Positions 54,760 to 63,768 are shown, numbered from the stretch's first letter. The stretch is 64,000 nucleotides of DNA from Amycolatopsis sp. QT-25 (GCF_029369745.1 NZ_CP120210.1:930001-994000), one strand, 5' to 3'. Notes: generated from the letters alone by a model not told the origin. Numbers and translations: made by a program.

Positions 54760-56235
54760 GTGCGTAACCCGCTACCCCCCGTTCCGGGGAAGCTGCTCGA
54801 ACTCGAGGTCTCGGACGATCTCCGGCGCGGTACGCCGCTGGCCACGTTGATCGCCGCGCCGTCCGAAGAGGACGGTGACGCCGGACTCGCGGAGATCGGC
54901 GGCGTGCGGCCCACCGGCAAGGCCGGTGACGTGCAGACCCTGCCGACCGGCGGCGTCCGCTGGCTGGCCGGCGTCGGTGATGGTGAGCCGCGTCGGTACC
55001 GCAAGGCCGGTGCCGCGCTGGTCCGCGCCGTCACGTCGGCGCTGGAGGACGATGTCGAGGCGGGCCGGAAGGCGTTCCGTGCCTTCGCCGTCGAACTACC
55101 CGAGGACGCGGGCGCCGAGCACGTCGAGGAGCTCGCGTTCGGGCTGCTGCTCGGCGGCTACCGGTTCACCGTGACGGCCGACGAGCCGAAGCCGAGCCTG
55201 CGGACCGTGCGCTTGATCACCCGGCATGAGCGCGCCGTGCCCGCGTACGCGAAGGCGCTGGAGCGGGTGAGCGAACTCGCGGCCGCGGCCGCGTTCGCGC
55301 GCGACCTGGCGAACACGCCCTCGAACATCAAGACCCCCGCCTGGCTCGCCGACACGGCGGCACGCGTTTCCGGCGGCGTCCCGAACCTGACCGTGACGAC
55401 CAGGGACGAGAAGTGGCTGGCGGAGCAGGGCTTCGGCGGCGTTCTCGCCGTCGGTGGCGGCTCGGCCGCGCCGCCGCGGCTGATCGAGCTGGAGTACCGG
55501 CCGCGCGGGGCGACGACGCATCTGCTGCTGGTCGGCAAGGGCATCACCTTCGACACCGGCGGTCTTTCGATCAAACCGGCCGACGGCATGCATCTCATGC
55601 GCACCGACATGGCGGGCGGCGCGGCGATCATCGCCGCGGTCCGCGCGATCGCCGCGTTGCGCCTGCCGGTCAAGGTGACCGGGCTGGTGCCCGCCGCCGA
55701 GAACCACGTTTCCGGTTGGTCGTACCGGCCCGGCGACATCGTCCGGCACTACGGCGGCAAGACGACCGAGGTGGGCAACACCGACGCCGAGGGCCGCATG
55801 GTCCTGGCCGACGCGCTCGTCTACGGCATCAAGAAGCACAAGCCGGACGCGGTGATCGACGCGGCGACGCTGACCGGCGCCATGAAGGTGTCGCTCGGCG
55901 TCCGCACCGGCGGCGTCTTCGCCACCGACGACGCGCTCGCGGAGCGGGTCACGAAGGCGGGCGAACGGGTCGGCGAGGCGTGGTGGCGGATGCCGCTGCT
56001 GGAGGACCTCGCCGAGACCGTGCAGGGTTCCCTCGGTGACGTCCGGCAGGCGCCGGGTGGCCCCGGCAGCATCGTCGCGGCGCTGTTCCTGCGCGAGTTC
56101 GTCGGCGACGTGCCGTGGGCGCACCTCGACATCGCCGGACCCGCACGAGCCGACAAGACCTACGCCGACGTCGTCCCCGGGGCCACCGGGTTCGCGGCGC
56201 GGACGCTGGTCGAGCTGGTCGCTTCCTATACCTGA
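54760..56235 (+). CDS. pepA: Leucyl aminopeptidase, M17 family
   Basis: A 491-residue cytosolic dizinc aminopeptidase. The catalytic half has GKGITFDTGGLSIKPADGMHLMRTDMAGGAAI (Zn ligands Lys, Asp, Asp) and NTDAEGRMVLADALVY (ligands Asp-Glu and the active-site Arg), then DAATLTGAMKVSLGVRTGG. The N-terminal half is the variable M17_N domain. It degrades N-terminal leucine-type residues from peptides and may have DNA-binding or regulatory functions in other bacteria. GTG start at 54760; no SD stands out. Single gene, convergent with PAP2. Confidence 0.93.
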   Translation: MRNPLPPVPGKLLELEVSDDLRRGTPLATLIAAPSEEDGDAGLAEIGGVRPTGKAGDVQTLPTGGVRWLAGVGDGEPRRYRKAGAALVRAVTSALEDDVEAGRKAFRAFAVELPEDAGAEHVEELAFGLLLGGYRFTVTADEPKPSLRTVRLITRHERAVPAYAKALERVSELAAAAAFARDLANTPSNIKTPAWLADTAARVSGGVPNLTVTTRDEKWLAEQGFGGVLAVGGGSAAPPRLIELEYRPRGATTHLLLVGKGITFDTGGLSIKPADGMHLMRTDMAGGAAIIAAVRAIAALRLPVKVTGLVPAAENHVSGWSYRPGDIVRHYGGKTTEVGNTDAEGRMVLADALVYGIKKHKPDAVIDAATLTGAMKVSLGVRTGGVFATDDALAERVTKAGERVGEAWWRMPLLEDLAETVQGSLGDVRQAPGGPGSIVAALFLREFVGDVPWAHLDIAGPARADKTYADVVPGATGFAARTLVELVASYT

Positions 56236-56242
56236 CCCGCGG

Positions 56243-56854
56243 TCACCTGCGGGGCGGGAGCAAGGGACCTTTGCTGTCGCCCCGCGGGTGCACCCTGGGC
56301 ATGGGCTGGGTCGGCGCGTCTCCGGCATGAGCGGTGAGCCGGCGCGCGATCCCGGTCGCCGGGCCCTTCAGGTACCGGAACACGAGCCACGCGGTGACGC
56401 TGCCGAGGACGAGGCCGGCGAGCACGTCGTGCGGGTAGTGCGCGCCGACGAAGACCCGTGAGAAGCCCATCAGCAGCGCGCCCGGCAGTACCCAGGGCGC
56501 GAGTCGGCGCCAGGCGAGGGCCAGTCCGACGGCGGCCGCCGCGCCGATCGTGGAGTGGTTGCTCGGGAAGGACCAGTCACCGGACGGCGGGCACTCGACG
56601 AGCGTGACGAGCCGCCGGCACGGCCGGTCTTCCTGGAGCACGCTCTTCACCGCTTCGCTGAGCACATACGCGAGCGCGGTCGCGGCGGGTGGGAGCACTG
56701 CCACGGCCATCCGGACGGGCGAAGTGCGCGCCCGCCACGACATCCAGGCGAAGAGCGCCGCGAAGGCGAGCAGTCCTGCTTCGGTGAACAGGATTCCTGC
56801 CACCTGAAGCCAGTTCGGGCTCTCATCCGCCAGCTCCACGATGTCGTCGTACAT
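56243..56854 (-). CDS. PAP2 family membrane phosphatase
   Basis: A 203-residue protein with about five helices and PAP2 motifs: KSVLQEDRPC (KX6RP), PSNHSTIGAAAA (PSGH-type) and SRVFVGAHYPHDV (SRX5HX3D). It would dephosphorylate lipid phosphates such as undecaprenyl pyrophosphate or phosphatidate. The last 25 residues (ending [12 protein letters not shown]) are outside the domain and are encoded by the 17-mer element at 56259, so the present stop codon lies beyond the original one. Convergent with pepA, 8 bp apart. Confidence 0.9.
   Translation of the reverse strand: MYDDIVELADESPNWLQVAGILFTEAGLLAFAALFAWMSWRARTSPVRMAVAVLPPAATALAYVLSEAVKSVLQEDRPCRRLVTLVECPPSGDWSFPSNHSTIGAAAAVGLALAWRRLAPWVLPGALLMGFSRVFVGAHYPHDVLAGLVLGSVTAWLVFRYLKGPATGIARRLTAHAGDAPTQPMPRVHPRGDSKGPLLPPRR
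56259..56275. repeat. 17-mer AGCAAGGGACCTTTGCT in a gene end
   Basis: Exact copy of the dispersed 17-mer lying inside the last codons of the PAP2 gene. On that strand it encodes SKGPL. Flanks GGGCGGG and GTCGCC resemble other copies. Confidence 0.85.
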
Positions 56855-56923
56855 TCACCCGAAGTTAGCGAAAAAGCTTCCCCGCCGGAGTGGACGAACG
56901 GCAGCGACCGACCCTGACGATCG

Positions 56924-57823
56924 TCACCAATGTTGCCCCCGGATCCGCTCCCGGAACCGCAGCACGGCGGGCGGCAGCACCACGTCACGACGCCAAGCCA
57001 GGCCGATCGTCCGCCCGACCGGCGGCACCAGCGGGACTTCGGCGACGCCCGCCGGGCTGCCGGGTTCGAAGCGGGGGAGCAGAGCCACCCCCAGCCCGGC
57101 CGCGACGAGCCCTCGGACGGTGTCGGACTCCTGTCCCTCGAAGGCGATCTTCGGCGCGAAGCCGGCCGCGGCGCACAGGTCGTCGGTGATGGTGCGGAGG
57201 CCATAGCCGGTTTCGAGGAGGACGAACTCTTCGTCCTCGAGGTCTTCGATGGCGGCGTTGGGCCGGTCGGCGAGGCGGTGCGACGTCGGCACGGAAAGGA
57301 AGATCTCCTGCTCGGCGAGCACGGCGGTATCGAGCAGCGGGTCGTCGAGAGGGGCGGGCGCGAGCAGCGCGAGGTCGAGCTCACCGCTGGTCAGCCTGTC
57401 GACCATGTCCTGCCGTGAACCCTGGACCAGGGTGAACCGGACTCCCGGATGGTCCGCGCGGTAACCGCGGAGCAACGTGGGGACGAGGGACCGGCCGAGC
57501 AGGTGCAGGAAGCCGAGGACGACGTGCCCGGATTCGGGATCGACCTCTTCGCGGGCTTGGCGGACTCCGGCGTCGACGGTGGCGAGCGCTCGTTCGGCGG
57601 CGTCGGCCAGCAGCTCGGCGGCACGGGTGAGCCGGATGCCGCGGCCGTCGGGGACCGTCAGCGGCGCGCCGAGAGCCGCGCCGAGCGCCGAGATCCGGCG
57701 GCTCACCGTGGGCTGCGGGACACCGAGCAGTTCGGCCGCGCGTGTGACGTTCGTCGTGCGGCGCAGTGCGGTGAGCAAGGCGAGCTGGGGAGCTAGCTGG
57801 GCGGTCATCCTTTCATTCAGCAC
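56924..57823 (-). CDS. LysR family transcriptional regulator
   Basis: A 299-residue regulator. HTH at about 8-68 (LALLTALRRTTNVTRAAELLGVPQPTVSRRISALGAALGAPLTV...), then the periplasmic-binding-protein-like effector domain to the end. Divergent from the MFS gene across 63 bp, the normal LysR arrangement, so it probably activates that transporter when an unknown ligand binds. A T-N11-A site was not pinned down. The GTG at 57823 or the ATG at 57808 could start translation. Confidence 0.92.
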   Translation of the reverse strand: MLNERMTAQLAPQLALLTALRRTTNVTRAAELLGVPQPTVSRRISALGAALGAPLTVPDGRGIRLTRAAELLADAAERALATVDAGVRQAREEVDPESGHVVLGFLHLLGRSLVPTLLRGYRADHPGVRFTLVQGSRQDMVDRLTSGELDLALLAPAPLDDPLLDTAVLAEQEIFLSVPTSHRLADRPNAAIEDLEDEEFVLLETGYGLRTITDDLCAAAGFAPKIAFEGQESDTVRGLVAAGLGVALLPRFEPGSPAGVAEVPLVPPVGRTIGLAWRRDVVLPPAVLRFRERIRGQHW

Positions 57824-57886
57824 GGTATCGATTGTGGCAGAGGATCGTATTGGACGTATCGTTTAGCCAGGCTTAGTTTCGGTGTC

Positions 57887-59146
57887 GTGTCTGCCACCGG
57901 AACCACCCACCGGGTGACGATCGCCGTCGCCGCGGCCGGGATCTCCTCGTTCGCGCTGCTCTACGCGCCCCAGCCGGTGCTGCCGCAGCTGGCCGAGCAG
58001 TACCACCTCGATCCCGGTGGCGCTTCGCTCGCGGTGAGCGTCGCGACCGGCGCGCTCGCGATCGCCGTACTGCCGATCGCGGTCCTCTCCGAGGTCGTGG
58101 GACGGCGTCCGGTGATCATCGCTTCGGTGGTCGCGTCGGTGGTGTTCGGATTCCTGCTGCCGCTGGCGCCCGGCTATCCGGCGCTACTCGTGCTGCGGGC
58201 GCTGCAAGGGGTCGCCATCGCGGGGTTCCCCGGAGTGGCCGCCGCCTATCTCGCGGAACGGCTCGGCAAGGCCGGGCTCGCGGCCGCGGTGGGCGCGATG
58301 ATCGCCGGGAACACCGTCGGCGGCATGATCGGCAGGCTCGCGGCCGGGTTCACCGCCGGGCCGTTCGGCTACCACGGCGCGCTGCTCGTCGTCGCGGGCG
58401 TCGGCCTGGTCTGCACGGTGGTCACGGTGCTGGCCCTGCCACCGCGGGAGCAAGGGACCTTTGCTGTCACTTCGACGGATCGCCGCAGGTCAGAGCACCT
58501 GCGTGCGCAAGGACGGGCGGTGCTGGCCGGACTCGGCGCCGCGGTCCGGAAACCGGTCCTGCTGGTCCAGTACGCCGTCGCGCTGCTGGCGATGGGCTCG
58601 TTCGTCGCGCTGTACAACGCCGCCGGTTTCCGTTTGACCGGTGAGCCGCTGAACCTCTCGCCCGCGATCGCCTCGCTCGTCTTCCTCTCGTACGCGATGG
58701 GCTCGGTCTCGTCGGCGACCGCGGGCAAACTCGTCGGCCGGTTCGGCCGCCGCGGGGCGCTCGCCGGCGCCCTGCTGCTCACGATCGCGGGCACCGCGCT
58801 GACGCTGTCCGACGCACTGGCGCTGGTCGTCGCCGGTTTCGTGGTGCTGACCGGCGCGTTCTTCGCCGCACACGCCGTCGCCAACGGCTGGGCCGCGGCG
58901 GAGGCGCCCGAGAACGCACGGGGCCAGGTCGGTGGGCTCTACACGCTTTCGTACTACCTCGGCAGCAGCGTCGGCGGCGCCGTCGGCGCGACCGTCTACG
59001 GCCATGCGGGCTGGAACTGGCTGATCGTGCTGACCGCCGCCTGGCTCGCGCTCGCCGCGGCAGCCGTGGTCATGGTGATCCCCAAGTCCGTCAAGGCCTC
59101 CTTGAGGGACTTGAAGCCATGCAGTGGCGCGCAGTCCCTCCGTTGA
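57887..59146 (+). CDS. MFS transporter (drug/arabinose efflux-like, YnfM type)
   Basis: A 419-residue carrier with twelve predicted helices. The first half has LYAPQPVLPQLAEQYHLD, the loop-2 motif SEVVGRRPVII (GX3DRXGRR-like, conserved Arg/Gly) and GFPGVAAAYLAERLGKAG, the second the pseudo-repeat KLVGRFGRRGALAG. The central cytoplasmic loop (about residues 188-200) reads PPREQGTFAVTSTDRR and contains the dispersed 17-mer in frame. It is probably a proton-driven exporter; substrate unknown, controlled by the divergent LysR protein. Confidence 0.9.
   Translation: MSATGTTHRVTIAVAAAGISSFALLYAPQPVLPQLAEQYHLDPGGASLAVSVATGALAIAVLPIAVLSEVVGRRPVIIASVVASVVFGFLLPLAPGYPALLVLRALQGVAIAGFPGVAAAYLAERLGKAGLAAAVGAMIAGNTVGGMIGRLAAGFTAGPFGYHGALLVVAGVGLVCTVVTVLALPPREQGTFAVTSTDRRRSEHLRAQGRAVLAGLGAAVRKPVLLVQYAVALLAMGSFVALYNAAGFRLTGEPLNLSPAIASLVFLSYAMGSVSSATAGKLVGRFGRRGALAGALLLTIAGTALTLSDALALVVAGFVVLTGAFFAAHAVANGWAAAEAPENARGQVGGLYTLSYYLGSSVGGAVGATVYGHAGWNWLIVLTAAWLALAAAAVVMVIPKSVKASLRDLKPCSGAQSLR
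58449..58465. repeat. 17-mer AGCAAGGGACCTTTGCT inside the MFS gene
   Basis: Exact copy of the dispersed 17-mer within the MFS reading frame, encoding part of EQGTFAV in the central loop. The frame is unbroken, so the insertion or duplication either arose in frame or was repaired; this loop tolerates length change. Confidence 0.85.
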
Positions 59147-59209
59147 GGGGTGGCGACGGGGGCGCATGGACGGACTCTCGAGAATTCACGGACCGAGCGC
59201 TGAGGTGAT

Positions 59210-59226
59210 AGCAAAGGTCCCTTGCT
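59210..59226. repeat. 17-mer (reverse orientation) at the end of the methyltransferase gene
   Basis: The reverse complement AGCAAAGGTCCCTTGCT occurs at 59210-59226. On the minus strand its TAG supplies the stop codon of the methyltransferase gene (59225-59227). It therefore overlaps coding sequence by two bases. Confidence 0.85.
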
Positions 59227-59875
59227 ACGCGATCGCGGCGACCAGCAGCCCGCCGCCCACCGGCAACAGCGCCGGGACCAGCCGCTCGTCCTCCCGGAAG
59301 GCCCGCGCGACCTCGCGCAGCGCCAGGGTGTCCGGATCGCGCCGTGCGGGATCGGTCACCCTCGAACCCGAGACGTTGTGGAACGCCAGTATCCCGCCGG
59401 GCCGCAGCAGCGCGACGGCCCGCTCGTAGCAACTCGGGTACTCGATCGGCGCCGAATCGACGAACACCAGGTCGTAGCCGCCGGGGGTGAGCCGGGGGAG
59501 CACCTCGAGCGCGCGCCCCAGGATCAGCCGGGTCCGTCCCGGCGGGTAGCCGGCCTCGCGGAACGCCGCCCTCGCCGCCCGGTGGTATTCGGGCTCGATG
59601 TCGATCGAGGTGAGTATTCCGTCGTCGACCATGCCGCGAAGCAGGCACAACCCGCTCACCCCGGCCCCGGTCCCGACTTCCACGACGGCCTTCGCCCGCA
59701 GCGTCGTGGCGAGAAAACGCAGAGTCGCACCCGCGCCGGCGCTCAGCGGACCGCATCCCAGCTCGGCCGACCGCGCCCGCACGGTGGCCAGAACCTCGTC
59801 GTCGGGGACGTACCCGTCGACGAGGTCGGCGTCGGCGGTCTCGGCAGACGAGCCCGCATGCGTCCCGGAATTCAC
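59225..59875 (-). CDS. O-methyltransferase (SAM-dependent, Rv1220c-like)
   Basis: A 216-residue class I methyltransferase. [20 protein letters not shown] is the SAM-binding motif [38 protein letters not shown] follows the usual fold, and the C-terminal [20 protein letters not shown] matches the Mtb Rv1220c ending. It is divergent from sigE, as Rv1220c is in M. tuberculosis. Substrate unknown. GTG start at 59875. Its stop codon is in the 17-mer. Confidence 0.9.
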   Translation of the reverse strand: MNSGTHAGSSAETADADLVDGYVPDDEVLATVRARSAELGCGPLSAGAGATLRFLATTLRAKAVVEVGTGAGVSGLCLLRGMVDDGILTSIDIEPEYHRAARAAFREAGYPPGRTRLILGRALEVLPRLTPGGYDLVFVDSAPIEYPSCYERAVALLRPGGILAFHNVSGSRVTDPARRDPDTLALREVARAFREDERLVPALLPVGGGLLVAAIA

Positions 59876-60000
59876 ACGCGGAGGTTAGCGCTGCCTATCG
59901 CCAAAAGAGCGAAGACTCCCTGCTACCGAACTTCTCAGCCTTCTCTCAGTCCAGTCTCACTAGAAACATAAGCAGGCCGGACAGACTGGTCCTCGACAAC

Positions 60001-60028
60001 GGGAACACCGTGCACATCGCCCGCGTTG
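60001..60028 (+). promoter_or_regulatory. Putative ECF (SigE-type) autoregulated promoter
   Basis: GGGAACA at 60001-60007 and CGTTG at 60024-60028, 17 bp apart, match the SigE/ECF consensus GGAAC-N16/17-CGTT. They lie 27 bp before the sigE start and give a way for SigE to raise its own expression under envelope stress. Confidence 0.6.
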
Positions 60029-60054
60029 GGTGGAGTAGTTGGGAGAAGACGCTG

Positions 60055-60675
60055 ATGGAGGTGCCTACTTCCCCGATGCAGGAGACGATGCAGGACCAGC
60101 ACGCGGACCAGGTCGCGCCGGTGACGGTGGACGAGGCCGCATGGACGCCGCCCTCGTGGGACGAGGTCGTGCGTGAGCACGCCGACCGCGTGTACCGGCT
60201 GGCGTACCGCCTGACCGGTAACGCCCACGACGCCGAAGACCTGACGCAGGAGACCTTCATCCGGGTCTTCCGCTCGCTCGCGTCCTACAAGCCCGGCACG
60301 TTCGAGGGCTGGCTGCACCGGATCACCACGAACCTCTTCCTCGACATGGCCCGCCGCCGCTCGCGCGTGCGGATGGAAGGCCTCCCCGAGGACACCGACC
60401 GCATCGTCGGTGACGACCCGAGCCCGGAGCAGGTCTACTCGGACACCCATCTCGACCCGGACCTGCAGGCCGCGCTCGACGAGTTGCCGCCCGAGTTCCG
60501 CGCCGCGGTCGTGCTGTGCGACGTCGAAGGCCTCTCGTACGAGGAGATCGGCGCCACCCTCGGGGTCAAGCTCGGCACCGTGCGCAGCCGGATCCACCGC
60601 GGCCGCCAGGCGCTTCGCGCTTCTTTGGAGCGCCGTCGCGCCGCGGCGCAGGAGTCTGCGAAGGTGGGGGTATGA
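60055..60675 (+). CDS. sigE: ECF sigma factor SigE
   Basis: A 206-residue extracytoplasmic-function sigma factor. Sigma2: [30 protein letters not shown] and [20 protein letters not shown]; sigma4: [45 protein letters not shown]. These are nearly identical to Mtb SigE. The ATG at 60055 has GGGAG 9 nt upstream. It overlaps rseA by 4 nt. It controls genes for envelope and heat stress, including htrA type proteases. Confidence 0.95.
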   Translation: MEVPTSPMQETMQDQHADQVAPVTVDEAAWTPPSWDEVVREHADRVYRLAYRLTGNAHDAEDLTQETFIRVFRSLASYKPGTFEGWLHRITTNLFLDMARRRSRVRMEGLPEDTDRIVGDDPSPEQVYSDTHLDPDLQAALDELPPEFRAAVVLCDVEGLSYEEIGATLGVKLGTVRSRIHRGRQALRASLERRRAAAQESAKVGV

Positions 60676-61349
60676 CCGCACCGCGAGGTTGGGGGCTCCC
60701 CGAGTCGCATCTGCTTCCGGACGCCATCGTCGCCTTCGTCGACGGCGAGCTGTCCCTCGGCGCCCAGGACCGGGCTTCGGCGCACCTCGCCCGCTGCCAG
60801 ACGTGCGCGGCCGAGGTCGCCGCGCAGCGCCAGGCCGTCCACGCCGTGAAGCAGGCGGGAGCGCCGTCGATGTCGGCGGGTTTCCTGGCCAGCCTGTGCT
60901 CCATCCCGCAGAACACCGAACTTCCCGGCACGCCGGACAACCTGGCGATGACGGCCGACGGCCAGCTGGTGGCCATCCAGCGGCCCGACCGGGTCGCCGG
61001 CCTTCGCGACACCGGAGTGCTGGGCGGGGCGCCGCCCTTGGGATCTTCGACGCCGCTGGGCCAGTCGCCGAACGTCCTCGGCGGCGGACGGTTCGGCGTC
61101 GCTCGCCGGAAGTACGCGCAGGGTGCCGGAGTCGTCGTTTCAGGCCTGGTGCTGAGCGCCCTCGCCCTCGTCGCGACCTCGGGTGACGGCAGCGAGGAAC
61201 AGCCGAACACCGGCTTCACCCCGCCGCAGGGGGTCAACGCCGGTCTGCTGCCCGCGCAGCTGGGCGGCGGCCCCCGGCCGGAACCGCCGCGCAGCCCCGC
61301 GCCGAGCCCGAGCACGTCGATCGCGCCCGTGCCCGTCTCGGCCCGCTGA
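60672..61349 (+). CDS. rseA: Anti-sigma factor RseA (ZAS family)
   Basis: A 225-residue anti-sigma factor that binds SigE. The cytoplasmic N-terminus carries the ZAS zinc motif [12 protein letters not shown] (HX3CX2C) at about 38-49; the middle is flexible, one membrane helix follows ([15 protein letters not shown], about 150-168), and the C-terminal extracytoplasmic tail is Pro-rich. Start ATG at 60672 overlaps the sigE stop. Regulated release of SigE by kinase or protease action is known in mycobacteria. The stop lies in the hairpin at 61348. Confidence 0.92.
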   Translation: MTAPRGWGLPESHLLPDAIVAFVDGELSLGAQDRASAHLARCQTCAAEVAAQRQAVHAVKQAGAPSMSAGFLASLCSIPQNTELPGTPDNLAMTADGQLVAIQRPDRVAGLRDTGVLGGAPPLGSSTPLGQSPNVLGGGRFGVARRKYAQGAGVVVSGLVLSALALVATSGDGSEEQPNTGFTPPQGVNAGLLPAQLGGGPRPEPPRSPAPSPSTSIAPVPVSAR

Positions 61350-61380
61350 TCTGCTTCGTCAGGGTTTGACGAAGCAGATC
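61348..61380. terminator. Hairpin carrying both stop codons of convergent genes
   Basis: GATCTGCTTCGTCA (61348-61361) pairs perfectly with TGACGAAGCAGATC (61367-61380) around a 5-nt loop. The rseA stop TGA (61347-61349) and the stop of the minus-strand gene (61359-61361) both lie in or touching the stem, so the hairpin ends both transcripts and overlaps the minus-strand coding end. Confidence 0.82.
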
Positions 61381-62009
61381 GTCGCGCTCTTGAACTTCTG
61401 TGCCGCGCCGTACGCCGTGTAGGAGATCACCTCTTCCGTGCCTTCTTTGCACGGGCTGGTCACGTAGCTCGCCTGGTCGAACACCTCGCTGATCTTCAGC
61501 CGTGCTCCCGAGCAGTTCACCAGCGGCGGCGGGGTCTTGGTTTCGATGACGTCGAAACACAGCCCGATCTGGGCGTTGAGCCCCAGGCACAGGCCGACGC
61601 CCTCACCGCGCAACGGGGTCGGTACCGAGTAGCTGTAGAAGCCCTTGGGGCAGTCGCCCTTGACCGAGCCCTTCACGCTCACGACGTACGGCGTCTGCGG
61701 GTTGTCGCACGCGGTCTTCGTCGCGTCGGCCTCTTTTCCGGCGCCGGTGAGCTGGACACAGTCGCCGACCTCCAGTTTGGTGGCCTGTTTCTCCGGCCCG
61801 GCGGCCGCCTTCATCACCAGGATCAGGCCGATCCCGCCGCCGACCACGACGAGCGCGGCGACGAGCAACAGCACTTTCACCTTGGTGGACAAGCCTTTTT
61901 TCTTGGGCGGCTGCTGTGGCCAGCCCTGGTGCTGCGGCCACTGCGGCTGCGGCCATTGCTGCTGAGGGACGTTCTGGGGCGGAAAAGGAGCCCCCGGGTT
62001 CTCCGACAT
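61359..62009 (-). CDS. LppU/SCO3897-like membrane-anchored protein
   Basis: A 216-residue protein. The Pro/Gln/Trp-rich cytoplasmic N-terminus (about 1-45) leads to KKKGLSTKVKVLLLVAALVVVGGGIGLILV, a membrane helix (about 52-73), and an extracytoplasmic domain, LEVGDCVQLTGAGKEADATKTACDNPQTPYVVSVKGSVKGDCPKGFYSY... with eight spaced cysteines, which agrees with the LppU/SCO3897 family. Function unknown. An ATG at 62015 is a second start. Convergent with rseA, divergent from htrA. Confidence 0.75.
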   Translation of the reverse strand: MSENPGAPFPPQNVPQQQWPQPQWPQHQGWPQQPPKKKGLSTKVKVLLLVAALVVVGGGIGLILVMKAAAGPEKQATKLEVGDCVQLTGAGKEADATKTACDNPQTPYVVSVKGSVKGDCPKGFYSYSVPTPLRGEGVGLCLGLNAQIGLCFDVIETKTPPPLVNCSGARLKISEVFDQASYVTSPCKEGTEEVISYTAYGAAQKFKSATICFVKP

Positions 62010-62026
62010 GCCCATTAGACTGCCAG

Positions 62027-62057
62027 ATGTGAGACATGGTTTCCTCAAGTGTCACAT
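62027..62057. promoter_or_regulatory. ATGTGA-N19-TCACAT inverted repeat between divergent genes
   Basis: Hexamer arms ATGTGA (62027-62032) and TCACAT (62052-62057) are 19 bp apart, in the 158-bp gap between the LppU-like gene and htrA. It could be a regulator site for either gene. Low confidence as the arms are short. Confidence 0.3.
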
Positions 62058-62167
62058 TTGTTGGCCGATCCGGGGAATCAACGCGCACTTCACCGTGGTC
62101 ACGGCAGAATCCAGGGCGAGGCTTGGCGTACTCTCGCGTCCGGCCAACCTGATCTCAGTCCCGGGGA

Positions 62168-63712
62168 ATGATGACCGAGCAGCCGAACGCGAATCCGCAG
62201 CAGCCTGGTGAGCCAGCGGGCGATCGGCTGGCGCCGCGCCCGCTGGCCAGGCCCGCCGTCGATCCGGCGCAGGCGGCCACGTTCGGCAGGCCGCGCGGCG
62301 TCGACGGCGCCTTCGACAAGCTGTACCAGCCCGGCGCGAACGGGCAGGCCGCGCCGGGACTGAACCTGGCGCCCCCGACACCGGAATCGCTCGCCGAGGC
62401 CTTTCGCCGTCCGCCGGGCGCCGAAGGTGTCGTGCTCGAGCGGCCGCACGGGTCCAACGGCTCCGAACCGTCCTCGAACGGTGCGGAAGGTCCGCTCTGG
62501 ACCACGACTTCGGACCCGTGGCGCGACCCCGGCTCCGGTGCGGTGCTCGCCGGGCCCGCCGTCCAGCAGGACTCGGAAGAGGAGAAGGACGCGAAGCGCC
62601 CGCAGGGTGCGCTGCTGAGCCTGCCGGAGGTTCTCTTCGGACGGCGTGTGCAGGCGAAGGCGCTCGCGATGCTCGCCGCCGTCGCGCTGGTCGTCGGCGC
62701 CGCCGGGGGGCTGATCGGCTGGTGGTTCGCCGACACCGGCAGCGAACTGACCGGCCAGGCCAGCATCTCCGAAGCCGACGCGGCCAAGGAACGTCCGGCG
62801 GGCTCGATCGCGGACATCGCCCACCGGGTGGCGCCCGCCGTGGTCTCGCTCGAGGTGTTCAAGCCCGGCGCCGAAGCCGGTCAGCAGGGCTCCGGCGTCG
62901 TCATCGACACCCAGGGCTACGTGCTCACGAACGAACACGTGATCTCCACCGCGACGACCGATTCGGCCACCAAGGTCACCGCCGTGTTCTTCGACGGCAG
63001 GCGCGTCGAGGCGAAGGTCGTCGGCGCCGACCCCAAAACCGACCTGGCCGTGGTCAAGGTCGACGTCGGCAACCTGACCGCGTTGCAGGTCGGGAAGTCG
63101 TCCGACCTCGCCGTCGGGGACTCGGTGATCGCCGTCGGTTCACCGCTGGCGCTGCAGAACTCGGTCACCGCCGGCATCGTGAGCGCGCTCAACCGGCCGG
63201 TCACCGCGGGCGGCGACGGTGGCAGCGCGCCGGTGATCTACGAGGCCATCCAGACCGACGCCGCGATCAACCACGGCAACTCGGGCGGCGCGCTCGTGGA
63301 CGCGACCGGCGCGCTGGTCGGGATCAACTCGGCGATCCGCTCGTCCAGCGCCGAAGGCGGCAGCATCGGCATCGGTTTCGCCATTCCGAGCGACTACGCG
63401 GTGAAGATCGCGAAAACACTGATCAAGGACGGCAAGGTCGTCCATCCCGACATCGGCATCAACGCTTCGTCCACCGTCGCGGGCTCCAGCACCATGGGCG
63501 CGCAGGTCCGCAACGTGGCCCCCGGCGGCCCGGCCGCCTCGGCCGGGATCAAGGAAGGCGACGTCGTCACCGAAGTCGGCGGACGGGCCGTGCGCGACTC
63601 GGCGGAGCTGCTCGTCGCGGTCCGCGCGCGCGAAGTCGGCGAAGTGGTCCCTGTCCGCCTTGTCCGGGATGGGTCTTCGCTTGTGGTGGACGTGAAACTG
63701 GCCTCGGACTAG
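62168..63712 (+). CDS. htrA: HtrA-like serine protease with PDZ domain
   Basis: A 514-residue membrane-anchored DegP/HtrA protease. The Pro/Gly-rich cytoplasmic N-terminus ends in a helix at about 165-192 (QAKALAMLAAVALVVGAAGGLIGWWF); the trypsin-like domain has the triad His (TNEHVIS, about 257), Asp (KTDLAVVKVD, about 292) and Ser (NHGNSGGALV, about 372). A PDZ domain (about 430-510, VRNVAPGGPAASAGIKEGDVVTEVGGRAV) ends the protein. It degrades misfolded exported proteins. Ortholog of Rv1223; belongs to the SigE envelope-stress block. Confidence 0.94.
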   Translation: MMTEQPNANPQQPGEPAGDRLAPRPLARPAVDPAQAATFGRPRGVDGAFDKLYQPGANGQAAPGLNLAPPTPESLAEAFRRPPGAEGVVLERPHGSNGSEPSSNGAEGPLWTTTSDPWRDPGSGAVLAGPAVQQDSEEEKDAKRPQGALLSLPEVLFGRRVQAKALAMLAAVALVVGAAGGLIGWWFADTGSELTGQASISEADAAKERPAGSIADIAHRVAPAVVSLEVFKPGAEAGQQGSGVVIDTQGYVLTNEHVISTATTDSATKVTAVFFDGRRVEAKVVGADPKTDLAVVKVDVGNLTALQVGKSSDLAVGDSVIAVGSPLALQNSVTAGIVSALNRPVTAGGDGGSAPVIYEAIQTDAAINHGNSGGALVDATGALVGINSAIRSSSAEGGSIGIGFAIPSDYAVKIAKTLIKDGKVVHPDIGINASSTVAGSSTMGAQVRNVAPGGPAASAGIKEGDVVTEVGGRAVRDSAELLVAVRAREVGEVVPVRLVRDGSSLVVDVKLASD

Positions 63713-63768
63713 CGAGTTCGGCCGGGGTACCCTGAACGGGGAAGACGCCGAGGCGGAGGTTCACACGG

